Source: Devosia crocina (GTDB lineage: Bacteria > Pseudomonadota > Alphaproteobacteria > Rhizobiales > Devosiaceae). From it: a stretch of DNA of 64,000 nucleotides. A program made the position numbers and the translations under genes. Positions 49,936 through 58,962 of this stretch are shown here, piece by piece (positions within the stretch are counted from its first letter, which is position 1; each line of letters begins with the position of its first letter). Where the stretch lies: NCBI RefSeq assembly GCF_900116545.1, contig NZ_FPCK01000001.1, positions 372,001-436,000 of the forward strand, given 5' to 3'. The notes under the pieces are model-generated. The model worked only from the letters and a program-made list of their open reading frames with translations. It searched no databases and had not been told where the DNA came from.

Positions 49936-51907
49936 GGTTGCTCCGAGAGTTGGTGCGTTCCACAACCAGAACGCTCACATCGTCCGTCAGTTCGCTGCGC
50001 CCGCGCCAGTTGCGCAAGGACTTCTGGAGCGCAGTCAAGAGGTCAGCGGTCGAGCCGCCGGAATGTTCGGCAATCAGATCGAGGAGACGCGCTTCAGAAT
50101 AGAGATCGCCGGCCGGATTTTCTGTCTCAATCACCCCATCCGAATAGATCAGCAGGCGATCTCCTGCGCGGAAGGCGAATTCAAGGGTCTCATAACGGGC
50201 CTGCGGCAGCATGCCGACCGGAAAGCCGCTGCCGCCTATATACTGCACCTGTCCATCCGAGCGGATCAGCACCGGGCTTGGATGGCCGGCCTGCACCATG
50301 CGGGCAACCGGAGCGGTGGGATCGATCTCGCCGAGAATCGTGGTGAAATAAGGCAGGTCTTCGGGCCAGTCGCGATTGACCTCAGCCACAATATCTTCAA
50401 GCCGATCTTCGCGTCGCCGGGTCAGGATGGCTTGGGAAAGGGTGTGCTGGCCCGCCACCGAAACAAGAGCTGCGGCAGCCCCGTGGCCGGCGACGTCAAT
50501 CTGGAAAAAACCAACGCTGCCATCAGGTTGAGCGATCACATTGTAGGTGTCGCCGGCAACCAGGCTCGAGGGGGAATACAGCCCCGTGTGGCTGATGCCG
50601 CCGACCGTATCGGGCGCGGGCAGCATGGCGAGCTGGATGGTCGCTGCGGCTTCGAGATCGTGACGAAGCTGACCATAGGTCGCCTTGAGGTCCTCGTGCA
50701 CACGGTGCAATTCCTGCTGGGTCCTTTGCCGGGCTATGGCATTGGCCTTGAAGGTGCGAAGCGCATTGGTCATGACGCCCACTTCATCGCTGCGCGTGGC
50801 GCGGGGAACCGGTGTGGAAAGGTCGTTGTCGGCGAGGCGGACCATGGCCTGACTGATCCGGCCGATAGGGGCGATGACACGACGGCGGATGACGAGCAGG
50901 ATCAGGACGGCCGCAAGAACTCCGCAAAGGGTTGCCAGCCCTACAATAAATCCGGATCGCTGGGCGTTGGCGACAAGAGAGTCGAGCCTGCTGCGCGAGC
51001 TGACGATCAGCTGTTCCTGAAGGTCTCCCAGTTCCTGGAGCCTCTGATCCGATGTCTCTTCCCAGGCCACCATCATCACATCCATGGTCAGATTGGGCGC
51101 GGCGTTGACGAGGGTGAGCTGGAGCGGATTGTAGGTGCGCAGGTGGTTCTCGTGCGCTTTTTGCACTGCTGCGAGTATCGAGGGGGGCAGTGCGGTGTCG
51201 AGTTCATAGCCGATCAGCTGCCAGGCGAGGTCGATTTCACCAATAGTGCGCTGGAGCGTGGTGGCGAGGTCGGTACGAGCCCGGCCTTCGCTCGCCAGCA
51301 GCGCGACTCCGATAGCCTCGTTGTAAGCTATTGATTCATGTAGGATATCGACAAAGGCGCGGATATTCGCCTCGGCCGCGAGGACCGCATCGCTGGGGCG
51401 ATTGTCGTTGAGGAGGTCGAGGCGGGCAGATTGAAGCTGATCGATGAGGCGGGTGGCTTCGGTCAGCCAGGCATTGGCTTCCCGGCGCCGGAGGTTGCCA
51501 TTGCCTTGGGCGCTGATGCGGTCGATCTGGGCGCGGAGAGCGGCAAGTTCGCCTTGGGCTTCGGCGAGAATATCGGCGCTCTGGCGGGCGCGCGGCATCA
51601 GGGCTTCGCCCTCGGCAAGGGCCATGCGCGCACCGGCCAGCGCCGCGTCCGCGTCGCGCCGGAGTCTGCCGGTGTTTTCGGTGATTTCTGCATGATGATA
51701 AGCAGTTAGCTGCAGAAAGGTCTTGGTGCGCTCACGCGCCAAGGCGGTGCTGGCGACCAGCAATTCCTGGCGTACATTGTTGGAAGCCTGCAGGCGCTGG
51801 GCAGTATCGAGCCTTGCAAGTTCGTCGCGCAGAAATAGCACGGCAACCAGGACGAGAGTGAAACCCAGGCCGATCGTCAGCACCAAAATCAAGTCGCGTA
51901 TCTTCAT
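49922..51907 (-). CDS. Membrane PP2C-type serine phosphatase, RsbU-like
   Basis: A 661-residue sensor phosphatase. A first membrane segment (about 7-25), a helical extracytoplasmic domain, a second segment (about 318-340, FIVGLATLCGVLAAVLILLVI) and a HAMP domain precede the SpoIIE/PP2C domain from about 430. The metal-site motif normally written GGDFYD is AGDTYN here; DVAGHG and DDVSVLVVE are conventional. It would dephosphorylate the adjacent STAS protein in response to an outside signal. Replacement of the second aspartate by asparagine may change metal binding. Tandem 11-bp repeats lie about 90-113 bases before its start. Confidence 0.9.
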   Translation of the reverse strand: MKIRDLILVLTIGLGFTLVLVAVLFLRDELARLDTAQRLQASNNVRQELLVASTALARERTKTFLQLTAYHHAEITENTGRLRRDADAALAGARMALAEGEALMPRARQSADILAEAQGELAALRAQIDRISAQGNGNLRRREANAWLTEATRLIDQLQSARLDLLNDNRPSDAVLAAEANIRAFVDILHESIAYNEAIGVALLASEGRARTDLATTLQRTIGEIDLAWQLIGYELDTALPPSILAAVQKAHENHLRTYNPLQLTLVNAAPNLTMDVMMVAWEETSDQRLQELGDLQEQLIVSSRSRLDSLVANAQRSGFIVGLATLCGVLAAVLILLVIRRRVIAPIGRISQAMVRLADNDLSTPVPRATRSDEVGVMTNALRTFKANAIARQRTQQELHRVHEDLKATYGQLRHDLEAAATIQLAMLPAPDTVGGISHTGLYSPSSLVAGDTYNVIAQPDGSVGFFQIDVAGHGAAAALVSVAGQHTLSQAILTRRREDRLEDIVAEVNRDWPEDLPYFTTILGEIDPTAPVARMVQAGHPSPVLIRSDGQVQYIGGSGFPVGMLPQARYETLEFAFRAGDRLLIYSDGVIETENPAGDLYSEARLLDLIAEHSGGSTADLLTALQKSLRNWRGRSELTDDVSVLVVERTNSRSNHAIH

Positions 51908-51998
51908 TGCCAGCCTGAATCAGGGAGCCATGGATCGGCATGTTAACCTAATTCAACCCGTGCGAAGGTGATGCGTCCAGCCCGGTTCAAGTGACAGT

Positions 51999-52020
51999 TT
52001 GGTTAGCATTTGGTTAGCAT
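51999..52020. repeat. Tandem 11-bp direct repeat upstream of the rsbU-like gene
   Basis: TTGGTTAGCAT occurs twice in immediate succession (51999-52009 and 52010-52020). A period of about one helical turn suggests a regulator binding two adjacent sites on the same face. It lies between the rsbU-like gene and the 3' end of the protease gene. Confidence 0.65.
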
Positions 52021-52054
52021 GTAGGCGCTCGAAACGCGTTTTCGCTAACGTGAG

Positions 52055-52085
52055 GCCGGCACCCTGACAAAATCAGGGTGCCGGC
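52055..52085 (-). terminator. Long hairpin after the protease gene
   Basis: GCCGGCACCCTGA (52055-52067) pairs perfectly with TCAGGGTGCCGGC (52073-52085) over a CAAAA loop, beginning 6 bases after the protease stop. A 13-bp GC-rich stem without a good U-tract on either strand, so it acts as a terminator or 3' stabiliser for the protease mRNA. Confidence 0.75.
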
Positions 52086-52090
52086 GCGAT

Positions 52091-54463
52091 TCAGACGAGC
52101 AGAATGCTGTCGTAGGACTGGTTGGCCGCTTCGTTAGACATGGCGAAGCTGGCGGCGATCTCGCTGCGCGAAATGCCGGAGATGAGTTCGCCCGCCCAAT
52201 AGTCGAGGCCGCTCGTGTCGGCTTCGCGCCCGAGCACCTGAGTATAAAGCATGCCGAGATAGTCGCGGTCGGCGAGGACAGCGTGGCCGAGGGCAAACTC
52301 GGTGCTGGCGGCAAAGGACGAGGCAATCTCGCCGGCATCGATGCCGTCGTCGAGGGCGCCGAACCAATAGGCAAGACCATCGAAGTCGGCGGCGCGACCA
52401 AGAAGAGTCTCGTAGAAGCTGGCGACCCGGGCCTCGAAGGCATTGGCCGCAGCAACCAGAATATCCGCACCCTGGGCGAAGCTGAAATATTGCACATTGC
52501 TGGCAATTACGGCGCCGCCCTGATCGGCAGGCGACAGGGTCACGGTGCCATCGCTGACGGCGATCTCGTAATCCGCCCGGTTCTGGGAGAGGAGCACGCG
52601 GTCGACGCCTGCGCCGCCATCGACGGTGCCCTGGCCGAGCAGTTCGATCGTGTCATTGCCACGGCCGGTGAAGACGGAGCCGCCAGCGGCAGAGAGCGTG
52701 ATCAGGTCATTACCGTCGCCGCTGAAGACACGGTTGACGTCGGTATCGGCGCCGATGGTGAGATCGGTGCCGGCAATGGTGCCCTGGCGCTGGGCGAGGT
52801 CGAGCACGATGCCGGTGCTGACCGCGGCAAAGTTCAGGCTATGGGTGCCGTTGGCATTGCTGATGTGCTGGCGGGCGGGATCAAGTTCGGCGATGGTCGC
52901 GTAATCGTTGGTGAAGATATAGGTGGTGTCTTCGCCCGCTTCGGCTCCGTAAGCGCGCAGGGCGAGGTGATCGATGCTGCCGACATTTCCGATGTGGGCA
53001 TCCTCGACGACGACGGTCCAGACCCCGCCGCTGTCTTCGCCCCAGAACTCGTTGCTCGACAAGGTGTGGGCGATCTTGGCCGGGTCCGCTTCGATCCCTT
53101 CCCGTTCGATCAGGGCGTGCATCACTTCGGTGGCGCGTCCGTCGAATAGACGGGCGAGCAGGGTCGAAGACATGCCCGAAGGCGAAATCAGGCTGACGAT
53201 CAGGTCACCGACTTCCTCGTGATTAAGACCGAAGTCGAGTTCCACAGTTTCGATGCTGACGCCAGCTTCAAGGGTGAACTGGAACTCGATCACATCACCA
53301 TCGGGAATGGCGGTACTGACCACCATCGGCTCGGCCTTGACCATGGCCTCGTTGGCGAAAGTGCTCTGCTTGTGCCAGGTCTCGGCAAGGCGTACAGCCG
53401 CAGTGGCATCGACCATGCCGAAGCCGTAATTGTAGTTGCTGAGCAGCCCGCCGCCGTTGTGGTTGATCGCGCCGTTGAATGACCATGCCGGTTCATCCTG
53501 ATCGTTCCAGCGTGCGGAATAGGCCAAGATCTCCTTGACGTCGCGGTAGCCCAGGAGCGGATTGGCTTCGAGCATCAGTGCGACGACGCCGGAAACCACG
53601 GGGGCGGCAAAGGAGGTGCCGGAATCAACGGCAAAGTCTTCACCCGGATTATAGCCGCGATCGCCCTGGATATCGGTAGAGGCCACAGCGGTGCCAGGAG
53701 CCGACACAAGAACGGATGCTCCGGGCGTGGTGTAGCCGAGATCGTCAAGGCCGTCGCTATAGGTGCCGTCGTGATCGAGTGCGCCAACCGTGATGGTGAA
53801 ACGCGAATTCTGCAAGCTGTCGGTGTTGGTATCGGCAATGCCCAACTCGCCTGACCAGACAAAGCCCAGCTCCTCGAAGACCCTGTTACGTGCGTAGCTG
53901 TTGCCGGCGGCGAAAACGATGTTGAGCCCGAGCCCATCGCGACCAGTGCTGACGGCATGCTCGACGGATTCGCCCAAGGCCGGATTGAGCCGGAACGTGA
54001 GGCTGAAGGGCAGTATGGCGCCCCAGCTGTTGTTCATCACATCGAAGCCCGCATCGGCCGCGCGGGCAAAGGACGTGTGGGCTTGCGCGCCGTTGAAATC
54101 GGCATAGGAAGTGAATTTGGATTCGAAGGCGACGCCGCGGATGCCGGTGCCCTGAGCGGTGCCGGCGATCAGGCCGGAAACGAAAGTGCCATGCGGATCG
54201 AACACGTCCTGGGTCAGATAAGAGCCGTCCGGCACCTCACTGCCGAAATCATAGCCAAATTCACTCAGGTAATTGCCCACGAGATCCGGATGGGTGGTGT
54301 CCACACCGCTGTCCAGAACGGCAACCCTGATCCCTTCGCCACGGTAGTCTTCCCAAACCGGGAGTACGTTGATGTCGATACCCGGTGTGCCGCCGGTCTG
54401 ACCGATATTGTTGAGGTGCCATTGGTCCGGCCGGAGCGTATCCGCCAGAGATTTTCTTGCCAT
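52091..54463 (-). CDS. Secreted subtilisin-like protease with P-domain, RTX-like and DUF4214 modules
   Basis: A 790-residue S8 peptidase. The triad is D51 (VAVLDSGVDTTHPDL), H91 (DPHGTFVSGLIAG) and S284 (DSGTSFAAPVVSG), with N188 in AAGNS as oxyanion residue. A proprotein-convertase P-domain follows at about 385-535, then two short glycine/aspartate-rich calcium-binding stretches (FSGDGNDLI, FTGRGNDTI), and two DUF4214 repeats at the end (YETLLGRAADFDGLAYW, YTQVLGREADTSGLDYW). No N-terminal signal peptide is seen, so type I secretion is likely. ATG 54463 is preferred to TTG 54481 on ribosome-binding site spacing. No secretion genes are adjacent. Confidence 0.9.
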   Translation of the reverse strand: MARKSLADTLRPDQWHLNNIGQTGGTPGIDINVLPVWEDYRGEGIRVAVLDSGVDTTHPDLVGNYLSEFGYDFGSEVPDGSYLTQDVFDPHGTFVSGLIAGTAQGTGIRGVAFESKFTSYADFNGAQAHTSFARAADAGFDVMNNSWGAILPFSLTFRLNPALGESVEHAVSTGRDGLGLNIVFAAGNSYARNRVFEELGFVWSGELGIADTNTDSLQNSRFTITVGALDHDGTYSDGLDDLGYTTPGASVLVSAPGTAVASTDIQGDRGYNPGEDFAVDSGTSFAAPVVSGVVALMLEANPLLGYRDVKEILAYSARWNDQDEPAWSFNGAINHNGGGLLSNYNYGFGMVDATAAVRLAETWHKQSTFANEAMVKAEPMVVSTAIPDGDVIEFQFTLEAGVSIETVELDFGLNHEEVGDLIVSLISPSGMSSTLLARLFDGRATEVMHALIEREGIEADPAKIAHTLSSNEFWGEDSGGVWTVVVEDAHIGNVGSIDHLALRAYGAEAGEDTTYIFTNDYATIAELDPARQHISNANGTHSLNFAAVSTGIVLDLAQRQGTIAGTDLTIGADTDVNRVFSGDGNDLITLSAAGGSVFTGRGNDTIELLGQGTVDGGAGVDRVLLSQNRADYEIAVSDGTVTLSPADQGGAVIASNVQYFSFAQGADILVAAANAFEARVASFYETLLGRAADFDGLAYWFGALDDGIDAGEIASSFAASTEFALGHAVLADRDYLGMLYTQVLGREADTSGLDYWAGELISGISRSEIAASFAMSNEAANQSYDSILLV

Positions 54464-54888
54464 CTTCTTGTCCTGTCCCAAACCACTTGCCGTGGTGTTT
54501 TTGCCTGCCGCTTTACTTATCTTCGAGCAGTGACAGTACTATAATGCTACATGGTTACTAAATTGGCGAGAGGTATCGCCGTTCACTAACAATAATGGAA
54601 AGTCGAGGGTGTTGGCGCAGTGGTGAGGGCGCACCATATGCCGGACGCGGAGCACAGGCATCTTGTCTGTCGCGGAGGCACCATTGCGTCACTTCATCGG
54701 GCCTGTGGGTTCTGGACCGGGCGCAAGAGTTCAGAAGTTGCTTGATGGACTAGGGTCTTGTCGTTTCGCTTACGGTGTTGTTGGGGCCGGCATGCCTGCA
54801 AAGGTTTACCAAGGGAGTGTGGCCCATTTTGCTGGCTGCCCCTGCGGCTTTGCCCTAGAAGAGCAGATCTACATTGTCTGGAATTACC
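54464..54888. other. Divergent promoter region between protease and kaiC
   Basis: No convincing gene. The left part is AT-rich compared with the surroundings and probably holds the protease promoter. GGCGA (54565-54569) and TCGCC (54576-54580) form a small inverted repeat. Short plus-strand frames run into kaiC but have no recognisable motif. I cannot define the kaiC promoter by eye. Confidence 0.5.
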
Positions 54889-56577
54889 ATGGACGCCTCG
54901 CTCGGCATCACCAAGTCACTCACCGGCATCGAAGGTTTCGACGATCTAACCCTGGGCGGGCTGCCGACCGGGCGGCCAACGCTCGTGTGCGGTTCGGCCG
55001 GTTGCGGCAAGACGCTTTTTGCAACCACCTTCCTCGTGCATGGCGCGCGCGACTATGACGAGCCCGGCGTGTTCGTGACGTTCGAGGAGCGGCCGGTCGA
55101 TATCGCCGCCAATGTCGCTTCGCTCGGCTTCGACATTGAAGGGCTGATCGAGAGCGACAAGATCGCCATGGAGCATATCGAGATCGACCCGGCGGAAGTG
55201 GCCGAGATCGGCGACTTCGATCTTGAGGGACTGTTCCTGCGGCTTGAGCTGGCGATCGATGCGATCGGAGCCAAGCGGGTGGTGCTCGACACGATCGAGA
55301 GCCTGTTTTCCGCCTTCACCAACCAGGCAGTGCTGCGTGCCGAAATCCGGCGGCTCTTCGACTGGCTCAAGGACAAGGGAATGACGACCGTCATCACCGC
55401 CGAACGCGGCGATGGGACGCTGACCCGCCAGGGGCTCGAGGAATATGTCTCCGATTGCGTGATCCTGCTCGATCATCGCGCCCATAACCAGATTTCGACC
55501 CGGCGCATGCGCATCGTGAAATATCGCGGCACGGCGCATGGGACCAATGAATATCCGTTCCTGATCGATCGCGACGGATTTTCCGTGCTCCCGGTCAGCT
55601 CGCTCGGGCTCGACCATCAGGTGTCCGAGGAGCGGATCGCCTCAGGGGTTGAAGATCTCGATGCGATGATCGAAGGCGGCGGATTTTTCCGGGGATCCTC
55701 GATCCTGGTCTCGGGCGTGGCGGGATCAGGCAAATCCTCGCTTGCGGCCAGCTTCGTTGCGGCCGCAGCGGCCCGGGGGGAGCGGGCGATCTACTTTTCG
55801 TTCGAAGAGGCTCAAGGCCAGATCGTGCGCAACATGCGCTCGATCGGGCTCGGCCTGTCGCAATTTATCGAGAATGGGCAGATCCGTTTCGTTTCGGCGC
55901 GGCCGACCTTTTACAGCCTTGAAATGCATCTGGCGATCATGCTGCGCGAAGTGAACCGGTTCGATCCGCATGTGGTGGTGCTCGACCCGATTTCAGCCTT
56001 CCTTGAAAGCGGCGATCACCTGGAAGTGCAGTCGATGTTGCTGCGCATGGTGGACTTTCTCAAAAGCCGTGGCATAAGCGCGGTCTTCACCCACCTCATG
56101 CACAATCAAGACGGCGCGGTGGCAACCGATATCGGGCTCTCCTCGCTGATGGATGGCTGGATCCTGATGCTGAATCGGGAGATCAATGGCGAGTTCAATC
56201 GCGAGCTTTATCTGCTCAAGGCGCGCGGCACCGCCCACTCCAACCAGGTGCGCGAATTCGTGATGAATGCAGACGGCATCCAGCTGTTGCCGCCTTATCT
56301 GGGTGAAACCGGTGCGCTGACCGGCTCGGCCCGGCGTTATGAAGAAGCCAAGGCGCGGCGCGCGGAAGTGGAGCGCCGCACCGAGGTGGAGCGCAAGCGC
56401 AAGCAGATCGAGGCCCGCAGGCGCAGGGCCCTGGCGCAGATCGAGGCGCTGCAGGCCGACCTCGAGGCCGATGCAGCGGAAATTGCGGCGGTGACCCAAG
56501 CCGAGGCCGATTACCGGCGACAGGCGGAGGCCGATGCCGCCGAAATGGAATTAAGCCGTCGTGGCGATGGCAGATGA
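54889..56577 (+). CDS. kaiC: KaiC-family dual-domain ATPase/kinase
   Basis: A 562-residue KaiC with two RecA-like domains. CI has Walker A GSAGCGKT (35-42) and catalytic EE at 66-67. CII has Walker A GVAGSGKS (276-283) and EE at 306-307. The position of the cyanobacterial autophosphorylation pair Ser-Thr is Ser-Ser here (S418, S419 in IGLSSLMDG). After residue about 480, where cyanobacterial KaiC ends soon, a charged coiled-coil tail of about 80 residues rich in Ala, Glu and Arg is added. ATG 54889 is preferred to TTG 54874. kaiB overlaps its 3' end. KaiA is absent. Confidence 0.92.
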   Translation: MDASLGITKSLTGIEGFDDLTLGGLPTGRPTLVCGSAGCGKTLFATTFLVHGARDYDEPGVFVTFEERPVDIAANVASLGFDIEGLIESDKIAMEHIEIDPAEVAEIGDFDLEGLFLRLELAIDAIGAKRVVLDTIESLFSAFTNQAVLRAEIRRLFDWLKDKGMTTVITAERGDGTLTRQGLEEYVSDCVILLDHRAHNQISTRRMRIVKYRGTAHGTNEYPFLIDRDGFSVLPVSSLGLDHQVSEERIASGVEDLDAMIEGGGFFRGSSILVSGVAGSGKSSLAASFVAAAAARGERAIYFSFEEAQGQIVRNMRSIGLGLSQFIENGQIRFVSARPTFYSLEMHLAIMLREVNRFDPHVVVLDPISAFLESGDHLEVQSMLLRMVDFLKSRGISAVFTHLMHNQDGAVATDIGLSSLMDGWILMLNREINGEFNRELYLLKARGTAHSNQVREFVMNADGIQLLPPYLGETGALTGSARRYEEAKARRAEVERRTEVERKRKQIEARRRRALAQIEALQADLEADAAEIAAVTQAEADYRRQAEADAAEMELSRRGDGR

Positions 56578-56872
56578 GACCCTGATGACCCAAGCGTCGA
56601 ACCCCAAGAAGCTGACCCTTTACGTGGCCGGCCAGACTCCGAAATCGCTGGCGGCGATCGCCAATCTCAAGAAGATCACCGAAGAGCATATGCAGGGCCA
56701 GTACGAGATCGAGGTGATCGATCTGCGGCAGAACCCGAAGCTGGCCAAGGAGCACAGCATCGTCGCAATCCCGACGCTGGTGCGCGAATTGCCCGTGCCG
56801 ATCCGCAAGATCATCGGGGATCTTTCCGATGTGGAAAAGGTGCTGGTCAACCTCAAGGTTCAGGGTGAATGA
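56567..56872 (+). CDS. kaiB: KaiB clock protein
   Basis: A 101-residue thioredoxin-like Kai[58 protein letters not shown] are the KaiB signatures, including the cis-proline region that supports the fold switch when KaiB binds KaiC. The gene starts 11 bases inside kaiC (ATG 56567; a second ATG at 56585 is possible). It overlaps the histidine kinase start by 4 bases, so the order kaiC, kaiB, kinase is one unit. The order is the reverse of the cyanobacterial kaiBC. Confidence 0.93.
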   Translation: MADETLMTQASNPKKLTLYVAGQTPKSLAAIANLKKITEEHMQGQYEIEVIDLRQNPKLAKEHSIVAIPTLVRELPVPIRKIIGDLSDVEKVLVNLKVQGE

Positions 56873-58326
56873 GCCAGAGTGAGATCGACGAACTGCGGCG
56901 CCGGCTCTCCGAGGCCGAGGACACGCTGCAGGCGATCCGCCAGGGCGATGTCGATGCGCTGGTGGTTGAGCAGCACGATGCCCCGCAGATCTTCGATATC
57001 GGCGGGGGTGCGGACGCCTATCACGCCTTCATGGAAGTGATGAATGTGGGTGCGGCGGCGATCGATCCGGCCGGACGCATCCTTTATGCCAATGCCAAAC
57101 TCACCTCCGTTCTCGGGTTCACGCAGAATTCGGTGCAAGGCAGCATGATCGGGGAGGTTTCGCCGCCGCCCGTGGCCGATGCCATAGACCGGCTCCTGGA
57201 GCCGCCACTCGTCGGGCCGGTTTCGGCCGAAGTGACGTTCGAGCGCAATGGCGAGTGTGTGCACTTCATCCTCGCGGCCAATCCCCTGCAGTTGTCGACG
57301 ACCTTCGGGGTCGCCGTCACCTTCACCGATGTGACCGAAAGGGTGCGGGCGGAAGCGGCCGAGCAAAGCGAGCGCGCGGCGCGCGCGGTGATCGCCTCCG
57401 CCAACGAAGCGGTGCTGGTGTGCGACACCAACGGGATCATCACCCACACCAATGCAGCCGCCCAGGCGCTTTTCGAGGGCGACGCGCTGGGGCGGACATT
57501 TGCCGAAGCGGTGCCGCTGGTGTTTCCCGATGCCACCGGGCTGATGCGCTCGGAAGATATCGTGGCCATGGCGGTGCAGGGTACTGCTGTGCAGGGCGTC
57601 GAGGCCCATGCCCCCCAAGCGCCCAAGGTCAAGGATTATCTCGTCAGCGCAGCGCCGCTGCAGATCGGCAATGACGCGATCAGCGGCTGTGTCGTCACCA
57701 TGGTCGACCTGTCACAGCGCAAGGCGGCGGAGCAGCAGCAGCTTCTGCTGATGCGCGAACTCGATCACCGGGTAAAGAATACACTGGCGCTGGTGCTCTC
57801 GATCTCGAGCCGCACGCTTAATCACGAGGATACGCTGGAAGGGTTCCAGAAGGCGTTTACCGGGCGCATTCAGGCGCTGGCGGCGACGCATAATCTGCTG
57901 GCGGAAAATTCCTGGACCAATCTGACGATCGAAGACGTGGTGCAGAGCGAATTGGCGCCCTTTACCAGTGGGGCCGCGGGGCGTCTGGTGACGCACAATC
58001 TGTCGCGCCTGATGGCACCGCGCGCTGCCATCGCCTTTGGGCTCGTGATCCATGAACTGGCAACCAATGCAGCCAAGTACGGAGCGCTGTCGGTGCCCGG
58101 CGGGCGGGTGACCGTGCAGCCGATCAGTGCTGCGGGCGAGGAACGGTTCGTGATCGAATGGCGCGAAAGCGGCGGACCCCAGATCAGCGTGCCGACGCGG
58201 CACGGGTTCGGGCAGACGGTGATTACGCGCAGCCTGCAATATTCGGCGAGCGGTGGGGCTGAGGTCGAGTTTGCCTCCGAGGGGCTGGTCTGCCGCATCT
58301 CGCTGCCGCTCGAAGACCTCTTTTGA
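56869..58326 (+). CDS. PAS-containing HWE-type histidine kinase
   Basis: A 485-residue soluble kinase. Two PAS domains (about 50-160 and 170-285) precede an H-box [15 protein letters not shown] with H300. The ATPase domain has [13 protein letters not shown] near residue 400, typical of the HWE/HisKA_2 class common in alphaproteobacteria. The short N-terminal helix ([28 protein letters not shown]) is common in this group. No cognate response regulator is encoded beside it. Fusion into the kaiCB operon suggests it receives or sends a signal from KaiC/KaiB, comparable with SasA in cyanobacteria, but it is not homologous to SasA. Confidence 0.9.
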   Translation: MSQSEIDELRRRLSEAEDTLQAIRQGDVDALVVEQHDAPQIFDIGGGADAYHAFMEVMNVGAAAIDPAGRILYANAKLTSVLGFTQNSVQGSMIGEVSPPPVADAIDRLLEPPLVGPVSAEVTFERNGECVHFILAANPLQLSTTFGVAVTFTDVTERVRAEAAEQSERAARAVIASANEAVLVCDTNGIITHTNAAAQALFEGDALGRTFAEAVPLVFPDATGLMRSEDIVAMAVQGTAVQGVEAHAPQAPKVKDYLVSAAPLQIGNDAISGCVVTMVDLSQRKAAEQQQLLLMRELDHRVKNTLALVLSISSRTLNHEDTLEGFQKAFTGRIQALAATHNLLAENSWTNLTIEDVVQSELAPFTSGAAGRLVTHNLSRLMAPRAAIAFGLVIHELATNAAKYGALSVPGGRVTVQPISAAGEERFVIEWRESGGPQISVPTRHGFGQTVITRSLQYSASGGAEVEFASEGLVCRISLPLEDLF

Positions 58327-58384
58327 ACGGCATCGGGGCCACCAGCTTGTGCGGCGGCCCCAAGGGATCATGATCTGAAGCGTT

Positions 58385-58948
58385 TTACTCGGCGTCGGCC
58401 ATGACCAGGGCCTTGACATGCGCGGCATGGGTTTCGAGGGCCGGCAGGGTTTCGCGGGCAAAGCCGACCAGCACCTGATTGTCGCCCGAACCGGCATAGG
58501 TGCGGAACAGCGCGATGGCTTCCATATGGGCCTGGTTCTGCATGTCGAGATAGAGCATGCGGAAGTCTGAGGCATCGGCGGCTTCGAGCTGGCTCAGCAT
58601 CTTTGCGTGCTTGGGGGCAAGCTCGGCCGAAGCATCGGTGTTTTCGATACCGGCTTCGGCAAGACGCTGTTCGAGCTTTTCGCCTGCGGCGGTGTGATCG
58701 GCGATGATCATCTGGGCGAGTTCGGCGATATCCTCGTCCTGGTCTTTTTCGAGCGCCAGTTCGCTCGACTGGATCTCGAACTGGTTGGCGCTTTGCACCT
58801 GCGCGAGAAAGTGCGGCGTGTCGACGACGAACATGGGAGAGGCATCGCCGGGCGGGGTGGACTCAACCGTCTGGGCGAAGCCGATGGTGGGCAGGGTTGC
58901 CAGCATCAGCGCAGCGCCGAGGGCGAGACCGTATCTGGTTTTGGTCAT
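58385..58948 (-). CDS. Exported DUF4142 protein
   Basis: A 187-residue protein with signal peptide (ALGAALMLATLPTIGFAQ) and a ferritin-like helical DUF4142 domain: PHFLAQVQSANQFEIQSSELALEK, LAQMIIADHTAAGEKL and a final helix HAAHVKALVMAD. Its biochemical role is unknown. It is the third gene of a minus-strand unit after the PQQ-PEBP fusion and the esterase, all exported. A GGGGCC/GGCCCC inverted repeat (58335-58361) lies between it and the convergent kinase gene. Confidence 0.85.
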   Translation of the reverse strand: MTKTRYGLALGAALMLATLPTIGFAQTVESTPPGDASPMFVVDTPHFLAQVQSANQFEIQSSELALEKDQDEDIAELAQMIIADHTAAGEKLEQRLAEAGIENTDASAELAPKHAKMLSQLEAADASDFRMLYLDMQNQAHMEAIALFRTYAGSGDNQVLVGFARETLPALETHAAHVKALVMADAE

Positions 58949-58962
58949 GGCTTTGGTCTTTC

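Noticed and set aside
54663-55058. 131-codon frame in the gap upstream of kaiC
   Set aside because: Its second half is kaiC read in the wrong frame and the first half has no recognisable feature; treated as non-coding.
56869-58326. Kinase as a SasA orthologue
   Set aside because: It has PAS domains and an HWE-type H-box and lacks the KaiB-like sensor domain of SasA; only the genomic link to kaiCB is shared.
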